Assembly: GCF_005239225.2 (NCBI RefSeq)
Contig: NC_133299.1
Location: 9,056,967-9,120,966, forward strand
Direction of reading: 5' to 3'
Source: Populus alba
Taxonomy: Eukaryota > Streptophyta > Magnoliopsida > Malpighiales > Salicaceae
DNA length: 64,000 nucleotides
The stretch's first letter is position 1. Each line of letters begins with the position of its first letter. The position numbers were made by a program, and so were the translations under genes. The notes beneath the pieces were generated by a model. It was given only the letters and a program-made list of their open reading frames with translations, did not search any database and was not told the DNA's origin. Positions 31,572-43,310 of the stretch are shown here, piece by piece.

Positions 31572-32491
31572 CAAAGAAGCTAGTCTCGTTGATTGCTACA
31601 ACTAGGTTTGTAGTTTCTTCTGCTCAGTTTCTGATTTCAGAAAGTTTAAGCCCACAGTCTTCATGTCTGAGCATGTTGATCCTGTCTCCTGCAAGTTTAC
31701 AATTTCAGTTTCCGTGGTCTTCCATGCAAACCGTTTTCACCCTGATACGTTACTGCATGGGGAAGCCTTGGTCATGCATTTTCTACGTGCTGCTTTTAAT
31801 GCCGGGTCTTTTGTCTCTGCATGAATAGCCATTAGTTTTTTGGCTGCTTGTGAATTATTTTGCATGGCTGTATCGCAGTGAATTAAATTGCATTGATGGT
31901 TGCGGCTGGATTGTCTGCTAGTGAATTAATTTCAGGTGCTCTTCCCCTGCTGCATGGAGTCCCTGCTTGGATGAGTCTCTGTTAGCTGCTGTTGTTGGCT
32001 TGCGTGGTTGTTGCTGTTCCAGCTTCATCTCCATGTCGTCTTGCGGTGTGCTGGTTGTTTGCTTTTGCTGGCATCGAGGTGGCAATCCAATTTGTTGATG
32101 CTGGGATAGCTGGCCGACAGTTCTCTCTTGGCGTGATTAAGCTAGTCATCTGCATGGCTTTGATTGGCTAGAGTTTCACTTTGCTAGTGGCTGTTTGTTG
32201 GTATCGACGTGCACGACCTTGCTTGGTCCCCTTTATCAAGGAACATGTTTCCCACTTTTGCCTTGGGAGCTTGCTTTTGAGTATGCTGATTCTAGCATTG
32301 TCGTTTTCCTTTTTTGCTTTTTGCATTTAGGTTGTGCTTTAGAGTTTTTTCTCTTCACTGTTTAAGAGAGTTTGTTCCCTTTGCCGGGTTATGTATGTTC
32401 ATTTGTTCTGCTGGTTTCCAGCTTGTTTCGCAAGCTTCGCTTGCTACCTTTTGATCTATACAATACTTACATTTGATCAAAAAAAAAAAAA
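31572..32491 (+). other. LINE-1 3' UTR and poly-A
   Basis: About 0.9 kb, T/G-rich and noncoding, ending in a family-wide tail and 13 A residues. It contains a weak version of the LINE family hairpin (aagagagtttgttccctt, near 32364). Confidence 0.7.
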
Positions 32492-32567
32492 GTATAACCC
32501 TAGTTGTAGAAATCACCCAAATTTTAGTTGGAAGAGTGATAGCAACAATGCACAAACTTCACAGAAG
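32492..32567 (+). pseudogene. Ath-C gag, second part, ending at inversion breakpoint
   Basis: Resumes gag after the LINE with RNHPNFSWKSDSNNAQTS. At about 32567 the sequence switches to minus-strand Athila leader. The same gag text is found at 43840-43890 on the other strand in Ath-E. Confidence 0.75.
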
Positions 32568-32737
32568 TCCAAACTCTTATGCACGTGTAAGAAGATAATA
32601 AAAGCAAGAAAAGAAAAGAGAAGAAAACGAAACAAAACAAAACAAAAGTTAGATAAAATGAAAAATGAAAAGAGAAAATAAAATAAATATTATAATTTAT
32701 ACAAGAATTTACCTCCCTGACAACGGCGTCAAAAACT
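32568..32737 (-). other. Ath-D leader and PBS (minus strand)
   Basis: Reverse complement of the PBS-to-gag leader seen at 25807-25990. The PBS on the minus strand is TGACGCCGTTGTCAGGGA-like (32714-32731), directly before LTR d. It joins plus-strand gag head to head at 32567. Confidence 0.78.
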
Positions 32738-34816
32738 TGACACGACCAAAAGCTTGATGTCTTCTCCCAAGTGCAAGAGTGTCGAAGTAATAAATAACAG
32801 GGCAAGACTAGGGCCAAACCACAGAGAGGTTAATTGTATAAATTATAAATAACAATACAACAACAATAACAACAATAATAATAACAACAACAATAACAAT
32901 AATAGTAATAATAATAATAATAATAATACTCAGTACGTGGCGTTGTTATACCTGAGAATGATCTAAAAGATCGGGTCACAGGTTTCCAGCCTATATACGG
33001 AGTTTAGAAAAAGATCAAAGAGATATATTATATAATATAAACAGATTTCTGATGCGAATGAACAAAGCAAGACCAACAATGTCAGGATCTTTGATCAAAC
33101 ACAGAGCATACTTAATGTACATAAACTATAACAAGAATGTAAATAGTAGTAGTAGTAGTAGTAGTAAAAGAAGACGAAGAATTTAATGAGAACTTTGAGA
33201 TGAAAGATTAATGTAAGGATTAAACAATGATAAAAACAAATGTCAAGGTTAGAGGATCCACTAATGGTATTTCAAACAAGTATAATATTAACTCTTATTA
33301 CTCAACTTGGAAACCACACACGAAGGAGGTTCCAATCAGAATATAAATTATTAACATGATTACATTAGTTATCTTATTCGAATGATGCTAATACTTGTAA
33401 ATGTTGTCAGGCATTCATGATTATAACTTACATTAACAACAAATCAAGTTCCTTTCATAGCTCAGGTGTCGGTTATACCATACAGTATGGGCTATGAAAG
33501 TATCAAGTATTTGTTGTACCAAGTGTTATACAACATAAATCTAGATTAATCATTTAACAAGCAAAGTATTAAAAGTGAACAAGGTAACAAATATAAAACA
33601 TGTTAATATCAAGCATTAAAGTCCATGTTGAGTTTATTAACATGATTACATTAATTATCTTATTCGAATGATGCTAATACTTGTAAATGTTGTCAGGCAT
33701 TCATGATTATAACTTACATTAACAACAAATCAAGTTCCTTTCATAGCTCAGGTGTCGGTTATACCATACAGTATGGGCTATGAAAGTACCAAGTATTTGT
33801 TGTACCAAGTGTTATACAACATAAATCTAGATTAATCATTTAACAAGCAAAGTATTAAAAGTGAACAAGGTAACAAATATAAAACATGTTAATATCAAGC
33901 ATTAAAGTCCATGTTGAGTTTATACTATACTTATTCTTACACTATTAGTGTACCCTTTTCACCTTGACATAATAGATTTAGCTAAACATAATGAAAGAAA
34001 GAAACATAAATAAACAAGATAAGAACATAATTATACAAATAAAGGAAAGGAAATGAAGAGCATAAACAAGAGATTAATATAGCATTAAATAAAACTTAAA
34101 CATTACAAAATACAAAGAAAGAGAGCAAGAGCATGATCTTGATCTGAACACTAAGATGCCTAAATGCATGGCAAATGCCTCTTTTTATAGGCCAAAATTT
34201 GAAACTATTGATTTGATGAATAATTGTTGAGTGGGTGGTCACATCTTGACTTTGTGAAAATCCTTATCTTCTTGTCTGAATAAAACAAAAATGCTAGCAT
34301 CAGAACTGGGTCCATTTGAAAACATGAAAGTCCTAGGAAATTCTCCTAGATTTCCAGGAAAAAAAAGATGAGGTCATTTGAACTTCTAGAACTCAAGATA
34401 TGGGCTGAACACTGAACAATGTCTGGGCTGCAGGACAGCTTCAGACTTCTCTGTTGTTGCTATAATTTGGACTTGAAAACAACCTTCTTAAATCTTGGTG
34501 TCTACATGAAAGTTGTAGGCCTATGTCTTATCAAATCTATGTAAAAATTTGAGATCATTTGGACATCTAGAACTCGAGATATGACTCAATTACCGAACAG
34601 TGTTCTAGTTTGGACTGCACCAACATCTCTTTTCTAAGCTTCACCCTCTCTTTATCTTCACAAATTTCAGTAGTTGAGTTCATCAATCAATCCTTTGATT
34701 TATGTGATATGCTTGCATTTAAGATGAAACATGCTTTAGTTAAGGAGTTATTGATACTTCAAGTGCAAAATAATGATATAAACCCTTGATAAACATGCAC
34801 TTTTAAGTACTAATCA
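32738..34816 (-). mobile_element. Athila LTR d, 5' LTR of Ath-D
   Basis: 2079 bp, TGACACGACC to AGTACTAATCA, with PBS on the inner side, so it is a 5' LTR in minus orientation. It is longer than its relatives because of a 286-bp tandem duplication (33348-33633 and 33634-33919) and a short (agt)n tract at 33146-33166. Beyond it lies Tat/Ogre-like gag. Confidence 0.9.
33348..33919. repeat. 286-bp tandem duplication inside LTR d
   Basis: Two nearly identical units begin ttattaacatgattacatta and end ccatgttgagttta. Other LTRs of the family have a single unit. Confidence 0.88.
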
Positions 34817-35995
34817 ACTTCCAATCTTGTTTGATGATCTCCAAAACCTCTTTTGCAATGGGATCTTTGAACAAACCAAATAATTGAGCAATTCCCATAG
34901 TCCTTGGAACAAACTGCATGCGCCCAAGTTGTCTTACCACTAGGGCAAGAGCATAACTCACATAACCTGTAATCCCTACTAATGGTACCCAACGTCTTTG
35001 TCCACAACCCATGGACTTTCACTGTTGTTACCCATGGGGCTCTCCACTTAAAATCACTATTAGGCACACCTTCTAATTTGTCAACCCATCCTTGGTTGTC
35101 TAGATCTCCCCATTCTTCTTCTTCTACTAACTTTAGGGGTCTTTGGGTGAACCACTAAAAATTATTGAAGACAAGCTTTTTTGTTTCGATATGGCTAACC
35201 ATCTAGCTATACAGAAACTGCGTACAACATCTCATTGCTCCTTTCCTGGTCCTCCTACAATGATTAAGCGTCAAGATGGTTTCAGCTAAAATAGCAGCCA
35301 CTAGATTGATTTATGTATTCTCATACTCTACATAAGCAGCAGTGGCCTCCAAACTCACTACACCTGTCTGACTTGGGAACAACACAAGGCCAAATATACC
35401 CAAGGCAATCAATCTCTCTTTTTCTAATCCTGACTTCTTTTCCAGTTTAATTTCTAGCATCCTCCATTTTAGACCGATAGCATTTTTTTCCAAAAACTTT
35501 TCCAAGTTGGAGATTCTGAGAAGTTTTGATAGTTCGGGGATGATCTGTCAGATCTCAAAGGCAAATAAATCCGATACATATTGTTTGGAAACTCAATCAA
35601 CATCTCATATTCTTCCATAGTGGGACATATGTCTATGCTTCCAAAAGAAAAAACACTGGTAGTCTGGATCCCAAAAATGAACTATGGCTCGCCTAGCTAG
35701 GCTTAAAACTTTTACCCTTACAATTTCCACCAAACATCTGTATTTCCTAAAAAATACATCCTTATCCACATTCTGAAAGTGAGTCATTAACTTGTTCACC
35801 TCATTCATAATGCAATTCAGGTTCTTGATTGGTGACAGTTTCTTAGCATCGCTTCTAAGGCAGTCTCCTTAAGTTAATTGTGATAGTTCAGAATTTTTCC
35901 ATATTCTATGATGGAAAATTTAGCAATGGTGGCCATTTCGTTCACAAGTCCTGGTCTTCAAAATGCCTTGGGATTAGACTTGTTTTGATGCAAAA
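34817..35995 (-). pseudogene. gag: Tat/Ogre-like gag fragment
   Basis: Minus-strand gag-like region with the order known from Tat-type elements. It reads ARRAIVHFWDPDYQCFFF (near 35650-35710), ERLIALGIFGLVLFPSQTG (near 35360-35420), then ILAETILTLNHC and a block WVPLVGITGYVSYALALVVRQLG (about 34930-35000). Frameshifts split it. It is cut at 34817 by LTR d. Downstream protease and RT of this element are missing. Confidence 0.75.
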
Positions 35996-36434
35996 GATAT
36001 TATGGAGCGTACACCCTAAGGATAGGTTTTAGTTCCTTTACGTGAGACATAGGGTAGGTTTACTACTTGGTCTCTAAAAAAGGGTCTCCTATTGTCCTAG
36101 TGATCGCCCTCGTAAAGGCAATATGGGGGTTCAGCAAATGGTGGGATGGCACGTGTACCAATCACTATCAGTCTAAACACTCAGCAAAGAGTTGGGGTTT
36201 ACACAAACTTAAACCTTGACTCAAGTCATAAGGCAAGCTGCTAGTTCCCCACTTAACTTAAAGTTAAATGTGTGTGCCCTTAAAAAGATAATAATAATAA
36301 AAGTGATGCATGATTATACCATGTATGATAGAAAAGATGCATGCTAAAGCTTTTAAACAAAGTATCATTCATATAAGAAAACAAAAACCAATAACACATA
36401 GCATAAACAAACAAATTACCAAGCCTAGTCCTAA
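35996..36434 (-). other. Tat/Ogre-like 5' untranslated region
   Basis: Noncoding leader between PBS and gag. Short frames show no domain. Confidence 0.6.
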
Positions 36435-36453
36435 GTTCCCAGTGGAGTCGCCA
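36435..36453 (-). other. Primer binding site region of Tat/Ogre-like element
   Basis: Minus strand reads TGGCGACTCCACTGGGAAC three bases after the LTR end, a form common in plant Tat-type elements. The primer tRNA is not assigned here. Confidence 0.65.
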
Positions 36454-36456
36454 TTC

Positions 36457-38956
36457 TGTCGCAGTCACCCGCGCGGCGTCTGATGGCGATTTTTTGTTTG
36501 TTTGGCTTGCTTGATTGGTTCGTTGGAGTCGCCACCTAGTATTTTGGTCACTAGGAACCCTAACTGGTCTTTCAGAGATTCTAAGGCAAGGGACTGGTTG
36601 CGTAAAGGGAAGGTATTAGCACCCCTAGTACGCCCTACGTAAGGTAAGCTGCTTAGTGTTTGGTTTGCTTTATAATTGCTACGGTGTTGATGTTTTGTAA
36701 TCCCATCAATTTGCCTAGGTTTGATTTAAACTAAATTTATTAGGATAGAAATTCAAGGAGATTCCATGTGCTTCGAAAGCTTATTTTTCCCTTAGTATTT
36801 CAAGATTTTCGCGACTCGTAAATCACAAGGAGGAGGGACAAAAAATTTAGAAATCTAAGGAAATTCAAGGCACTTTAAAAGCCTATTTTTTGCCTTAATG
36901 TTTCATACTCTCACGGTTCGTAAACCATGGAGTAAAATGGAAATGTCCTCGATTATAATCAAGGCTTCTTTCAAGGATGTTTGATGACTTATTATTCCTA
37001 GAAAATTATTTTAGATATTTATCACTTAGGGTTTCTTTATCCAAATATTAACAGTGAATAATAACAAGTTATTTCCAATAATATTTTGGATATTCATCCT
37101 TTTAGGATTTCTTTATCCAAACATTAACGATGAATAATAAATCAATTCCCCCCAAAATAAGATTTTTGTATTTTTTGGAATATTGGCCAATAACCTTTGG
37201 AGTTTTACAAACATGTTATAAAATCCAAAAATGCAAGAAAATACTTTATTTGTTGTGTTTAAGAAATCCAAGCGAAAACACATTCTTTAAAGTTCAAATA
37301 TTTGTTTTTTTTAAGACATTAAAAAAACATGTTAGGGTATTGGCCGTATGCAACACACAAAAACATTTTTTTATATTTTCTTTGCAAAATACACACAGTT
37401 AATCGCAATTAAAATCCATATTAATCAAATTCTTAAGGCTTTAATAAATCAGCTATTAAATCCCAGACTATATATAGAAACATGTTCTTATATTTTCATA
37501 AGAAATACAACATGATTTTATTTATCCTTCAGATACTTGAACATATGCCAAATTAGAAACTTAATTCTTTTTTTGTCCTTTTTTTTATTTTTATAATTCA
37601 AATAACATAAATAAAAATACAAACACACACACACATTTTTTATTATTATTATTTTTCTTATACATCTTTTTTACATGTAAACCAAATAACAAAAATTCAA
37701 AAATCAAATACAATTTAATTATTACAAAATAAACCCCAAAACTCCAGGAATTGGTGGGAACATGTTCTGGGATCCGCTGGAACAATGGCGGAAGGTTTTT
37801 GGGCTCGGGAACAATGGCGGCGTGTGGGTTCACGCGCCGCCGTAGGAAAATCCAACCAGTTGGGGATCTGGAGTGCCTTCTTCTCCTCTTCCTTTCCTCG
37901 CCGGTGGTGACACCATGACCTGCAAAAAAACAACAAAAACGCAACAAAGCAGTCGATTTTAGTTTTCTTTTCTCCTTCTCACATTTGGTTCATTTGGGTC
38001 TTTTGGATCTGCTTCACTACAGATTGGTCTCCCTTGGTCATCTTCTTCTTCTCCTCTGTTTCATGTGCTACGCGGCAAGGAGCAACGAGAGAGTGGTGTT
38101 GCTACTTGAGGCAGTGAGCTGGGTCTACTGGCTTGTGGGTTGTTGCTGTTTGCAGCTGCTGAAATGGTCGGCGGTGAGGGAATGGAGAGCCAAGCTTTTG
38201 ACTGGTTCTGGGACAAGAAAGAAAAATCAAAGCTCAAGGGGGTCGGGGTGGCGGCTTTCAACAGGAAAAAAAAAACTTCCTTCTGTTTGGGATAGAAACC
38301 GAGGAAAAGAGGGAGCGGCTGGGTCAGGAGAAGATCAGTGGCCGCTCTGGCCTTTGCTGGGTTTTCTTGGAGTTGGAGGTCGGCTGGAAGGAGAAGATTG
38401 GTGAGGGAGCAGATCAGTTTGTGGTGGGCGGCGACTTTCTTTTTTATGTTTTCAAGAGAAGAGGGGTTGCGGCTCCTAAAGAGAAAAGGGTTAGGGATTT
38501 TTATTTTTAGGTTTTGTTTGTGTTTGACTCTCCTTCTGTTTTTAAAAATTCCCTCTCTTGTAAATTTTTTTCCTCCCTTTTGAATTTTTTTTTCTCACTT
38601 TTATTATGACTAAATGTTCATTTATATAGAAAATCTCTACATGTGTTATTTAAGGAAATATTGCAATAATTATTGCAGAGATTGTCTTCTATAACCATCA
38701 CCAATAAATCACATATATATAGTATTTTATATTGCATTGATTATTTTCCATAACCAGCATGAATCAAATCATATATATATATGGTATTTTATATTGCAGT
38801 AATTATATATGATTTAATAATTATCTCCTTGACATATTGCTTCCTTAATATTAGCCATGATGCTCTATGTTATCGTCACATGTAAACCCTTATTAATATT
38901 TTTTTTATTTTTTAAAAACGTTTATCAAAACATAGGTCAAAAATTGGGTAGCAACA
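36457..38956 (-). mobile_element. 5' LTR of Tat/Ogre-like element, full length
   Basis: 2.5 kb with termini TGTCGCAGTC (36457) and GTAGCAACA (38956) in plus view. PBS and gag lie to the left, so it is a 5' LTR of a minus-strand element. Its inner 1.48 kb match 1172-2655 closely. GC-rich frames at 37590-38400 are LTR sequence, not genes. Confidence 0.88.
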
Positions 38957-39902
38957 TATCTAGATAAACAAACTCTCAATAAATTTATATTTTATTAAAC
39001 AAGATATTAATAAACCTTCTTTTTGTGCTTAATATATCAACACATAGTTATGGGGCTTTACTTGGAAGAAGACAAAATTTTTGTTCTCATGTTTAAGGTT
39101 AACTTCCTTGGGCTGGGATTATTATCTTCTTCTTTTTGTTAATATATATATATACATATAACTTGAAACATAATGGATCTTTAACCCATGTAATGAACTT
39201 TCGGCTAATGACTCCAAGACCAGTTGGCCTTAGGGCATTAGGTGTTGAGACACCCCTACGAGCTTAGTAACTCGGGTTACAGATATTGATACGTGGATAG
39301 TGCAATGTTTGATTCCCTCAAGCTTTTCTCCTTAACCAATGTAACAAGCGTTGGGCCAATAGCTCCCAAGTTAGTTGACTTTAGGGTATTAGGTGCTAAA
39401 ACACCCCTTCGGGCTTAATTCTTTACATTAGGGAAGCTACGAAACCAAACTTATCAATGTTTTTATTATCATCACTATTATCAATTTGTTTTGTTTGTTT
39501 GTTTTTTTTTTTTTTTGCAAATACTATCCATTTCCCTTAGTTGTTACCTTTAACAAAACAACATAAATAATGTAATAATCCAATGTGCAACCCACAATCA
39601 TATGTTAAAGTGTGTGTGTGTGTGTGAAAATGAAGATTTAAGAATACTTATTAAATGAGTATATGAGTAGAATCAAGTGATAACAATGTGAGAGTTTGTA
39701 AACCTGAAAGAGCAAAGAGATTTAAAGAAGGGAGAAAGAGCAAAGAATTGCACAAATATATACAGTTATCAATTATTATAGGAAATTGAAAGAACCGACT
39801 TAAGTCACGGAGTACCGTTATCCGCCATTTGACCAGAGGGAGAGAGACTAGCAAAATAAAAGTTACACCAAAACGAAACACAAAACAATGTGAGAAAAAG
39901 AA
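38957..39902 (-). other. Ath-E 3' untranslated region without the LOG/aORF cassette
   Basis: Matches 16845-17630 of Ath-A up to gagagtttgtaaacctga (about 39705). It then jumps straight to sequence matching 19490 onward (aagaagggagaaagagcaaag). The 1.86 kb holding aORF and LOG in Ath-A are absent. The integrase stop lies at 39903-39905. The Tat/Ogre-like LTR starts at 38956, so the rest of the 3' UTR and the 3' LTR are lost from this copy. Confidence 0.78.
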
Positions 39903-40768
39903 TCAATCTTTATATATAGGATCACTCAATTCAATAGAGTTATTTTCAACTGAAAATTTATCAAAATAAACTTTCAAAGGATGCCTATTTACCTTGAAAA
40001 CATTGTCATTCTTTCGATTCTCGATATCACAGGCCCCATATGGATACACATATTTTATAATAAAGGACTGCTCCATCTTGATCTTAGTTTTCCATAAAAT
40101 AAATGGAGTCGAGAATTATAAAGCAAGACTTTTTGACCGACATTGAATGTTTTTCTCAGTAGTTTCTTGTCATGAAACTCTTTGATTCTTGCTTTATGAA
40201 TTCTTGAATTTTTATATCCATCATTTCTTATTTCCTCAAGCTTATTTATTTGCAATTTTCACAGCTGACTAGCATCATCAATGTTTGAATTGAAAGCTTT
40301 AATAGCCCAATAAGCTTTATGTTCAAGTTCCACAGGCAAGTGACAAGGTTTTCCATAGACTAGTCTATAAGGCGATATACCTAATGATGTTTTGTAAGCA
40401 ATTCGATAAGCTCAAAGTGCATCATTAAGTCTTAAAGACCAGTATTTTCTATTAGGGTTCATTGTTTTTTCCAAGATTTGTTTGATCTCCCTGTTAGCAA
40501 GTTCTACCTGTCCACTTGTCTAAGGCTGATAAGGGGTGACAACTTTTTGTGTGATTCTATATTTCTTCATTAAAGACTCAAATGACTTATTGCAGAAATG
40601 TGTTCCACCACCACTTATCATGGCTCGAGGGATTCCAAATTGGCTCAAAATATTTTCTTTCAGAAACTTTATCACTGTTTTGTGATCATTGTTTCGACAT
40701 GGAATTGCCTCTATCCATTTTAAAACATAATCTACTACGACTAATATGTATAAGAAACCAAATGATGG
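39903..40768 (-). pseudogene. Ath-E integrase, C-terminal part
   Basis: Minus-strand integrase core end and C-terminal domain: IPRAMISGGGTHF (near 40610), [88 protein letters not shown]. The second catalytic Asp is Gly (ISG for ISD), while the Glu is intact. Stops interrupt the frame near 40255 and 40412. A LINE at 40769 separates it from the N-terminal part. Confidence 0.83.
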
Positions 40769-42771
40769 GCACTTGTTTCTCGCGGAGACCTCTCTTCAGT
40801 CACTTGTTTTCTCCAGCAGCTTAATCTCTTTGGCCAAATTTCTGGTTTACACATTAACCCACAGAAATCATCCATTTTCTTTGGAGGTGTGGGCACAGAG
40901 CAAAAGCATTCTATTATCTCAGCTACTGGATTTTGTGAAGGGCAGTTTCCTTTTACTTACTTTGGAGTCCCTCTTAGCCCGCATAGACTGCTAGCAAGCC
41001 AATTCTCTCCTCTTATGCAGGACCTGAAATCGTCTATCCAAGGCTGGATGGGTAGATATCTTACTTATGCTGGGCGCTTAGAGCTCCTTCGATCGGTTCT
41101 ATTTGGGAAGGTCCAGTTCTGGCTGAACATATTCCCTGTCCCTGCAATTGTGCTCAAGCAAATAATTAGCATATGTAGAAATTTCCTCTGGACTGGTGAT
41201 GCATGTCGTGGTTCCTCTGCTATTGTTGCTTGGAAGACTGTTTGTCTTCCTAAAAATGAGGGTGGCTTGGGTTTGTTTGATCTCCTTGCCCGTAACAGTA
41301 GCTTTCTCAGTAAGCAGTTGTGGCACATTCATCTTAAAAAGGACTCGGTTTGGATTCGCTGGATACATCATTTCTATTTGAGCAGTGACTCCATCTGGTC
41401 TGTCCAGGTGCACCACTCTTCTTCCTCTCTGTGGAAGGCCATCATCAATGTTCAGGATGCTATCTCTCAACATTGTGGGGGATTAGAGGAGGAGTGTGTA
41501 TCCTTGATGCGAGCCTGGTCTACTTCAGCTGGTCCTTTTCTTGCTCATGCATATGATTTCTTCAGGCCGGTTGGTTCAATTGTCCCATGGGCTCGGGTTG
41601 TCTGGGAGCAGTGGTCACTTCCAAAATACAGCTTTATATTATGGTTGGCGGTTTTGGGAAAACTCAAAACTCGGGACAGGTTGTGGTTCATTCCGTCTGA
41701 CCCCTCTTGTAGCTGGACGGGCAGGCTGTGGGGAAGGATAAAAGATTGGCTTCGAATAGGTAGAAGGATGTCGTCCATCAACAGTGCTCTTCGTGGGTTA
41801 TTCCATAAGAGGTCCAATCTTGTGGCTCGCATGCGTAGAGTCTCCTTAGGTATCTTTGTGTATCTTATCTGGGAAGAAAGAAATAATCGGGTCTTTGATG
41901 ATAAATCTAGGGAGGTTGATGTCATGTTCAGGAGATTTCAAATTCTGTTTTATATGGTGTTCCATTTCCATGAAAAGGATCACCTCCAATTGGCTGTAGG
42001 GTGACCGCCTGGTATCTTAAGGTGCCCGGTGTTGTGCATATGAGATGATGTTCTTGTGGCTTTCAGCAATGGGAATGATGCCACGTTGTCTTGTATGTTT
42101 CCTGTTGCATTGGCTCTCGGCTTTCTCGTGGAGTCCAGTTTATGGGATTGTTGCCTTGCTAGCTTCTTCTGTCGCTGTGCTCTCGGCTTCTCCTTCTACT
42201 GTTGCATGGCTCACATGTCCACTGTGATTGAAGAAGTTGAATTTATTTGGCTCCTTTTCACGTGGCTGGTCTGGACATATGCTGCTGCATGGGTAATGCA
42301 TGGGTGGGTCCAAGCGAGTTGTATGGGCTGTTTTGGGTGTGCTGGCTGAAGCCTTTCGGATCTCTGTTGGATGTTGGCTTGCGGAGCTACTTGGCTCAGC
42401 TTGGTTCTGGCTTCTTTAGTCTGGTTCCTTCATGTCCCACATGGTTTCTGCTTGGTTCTCTAAGTGATGGTGATGTCTGTAGTGCTGCTGGTTTTTTGGC
42501 TGGATTTGAGCGGCTCTCTTGTTAGCTTTTCAGGTCTGATTCGGCTTGCCTTGTTGCTGAATATGGGTTGTTATGGTCAGCTAATCTGCTGAGCGGCTCT
42601 GTAATTCTGTTCAAGGGAGTCTGTTCCCTTTTCTGGTTTTCAGCTTGTATTCTATTGATACTCAACTTCTTGTTTATGTTCATATTCTGATTTATGTTGG
42701 TTTCCAGCTTGTACTGCAAGCTCGCCTTGCTCTTTTTTATCAATATATTTCTTACATTTGACCAAAAAAAA
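40769..42771 (+). mobile_element. 5'-truncated LINE (LINE-2) with ORF2 C-terminal half
   Basis: Flanked by a 17-bp target duplication aagaaaccaaatgatgg (40752-40768 and 42772-42788). It starts inside the RT, after the catalytic box, and runs through GVPLSPHRLLASQFSPLM, SYAGRL-type, IWIRW-type and FILWLAVLGKLKTRDRL to RMRRVSLGIFVYLIWEERNNRVF, ending at 42004. A short in-frame deletion removes the Cys/His part of zf-RVT, where SDPSC joins SWTGRLW. A 0.75-kb 3' UTR and poly-A (42763-42771) follow. It is a dead-on-arrival copy. Confidence 0.9.
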
Positions 42772-42788
42772 AAGAAACCAAATGATGG

Positions 42789-43310
42789 AGGAAATAGACC
42801 CATGAAATCTATACCCAACAGTTAAAGATCTCAATGACAAGAATAGGATTTAAAGGCATCATGTGACGTTTTCAAATAGATCCCAACTTTTGACAATTTT
42901 CACAAGTCTTGTAGAATGCAGTGAGTCCTTGAACATGGTGGGCAAGTAAAATCCACTTTGTAAGATTTTTACAGTCGTCTTTTTTTACGAGAAATGATTC
43001 CCATATGCCACAGGGTGACAAAATTTAATGACACTACTTACCTCATTACCAAGAATGCATCTTTGATATATTTGATTAGAACAATATTTGAATAAGGTCA
43101 TCCCAATAAAAGTTATGCACATTGCTCAAAAACTTTCTTTCATCTTGGGTATCCAAATGAGCTGGCAAAAATCCTAAAGCAAGAAAATTGTCAATATCCA
43201 AACAATAGCAAGTGAAGATTTATCAGGAAAGTAATCATCAATTGGTGTGTTGTCAGATGTTGAATCTTTTGTCAATTTTGACAAATGCGACAACATTTTT
43301 GGTGCCTTTT
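42789..43310 (-). pseudogene. Ath-E RNase H end and integrase zinc region
   Basis: Minus strand, from 43310: EEIKDEKGTKNVVA (end of RNase H), FYWDD, SSVIKFCH, ILQSGFYLPTMFKDS and IDFMGLFPPSFGF with the first integrase Asp. Several frameshifts are present. Upstream of EEI the sequence jumps to gag, so protease, RT and most of RNase H are deleted. Confidence 0.75.

Larger units (their letters stand above)
27019..32491 (+). mobile_element. Near-complete L1-type LINE (LINE-1)
   Basis: A 5.5-kb non-LTR element with ORF1 (to 28298), ORF2 (28295-31571), a 0.9-kb 3' UTR and a poly-A at 32479-32491. The 3' end gatctatacaatacttacatttgatc is shared with the other LINEs in the window. It is inserted in Athila gag: the gag text stops near 27018 and resumes at 32492. 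No clear target duplication could be read, and the 5' end lacks an ORF1 start, so it is slightly 5'-truncated. Confidence 0.88.

Noticed and set aside
27010..32500. Target duplication of LINE-1 from the ataaccc match on both sides
   Set aside because: The match is short and falls within repetitive Asn/Pro-coding gag sequence; the 5' border is not exact.
13377..34821. Shared target duplication for LTRs a and d as one element
   Set aside because: Flanks are cttag and acttc, which do not match at the correct offset, and the surrounding Tat/Ogre sequence is not continuous.
42045..42525. Hydrophobic ORFs after LINE-2 ORF2
   Set aside because: Same explanation: LINE 3' UTR, T-rich, several overlapping frames.
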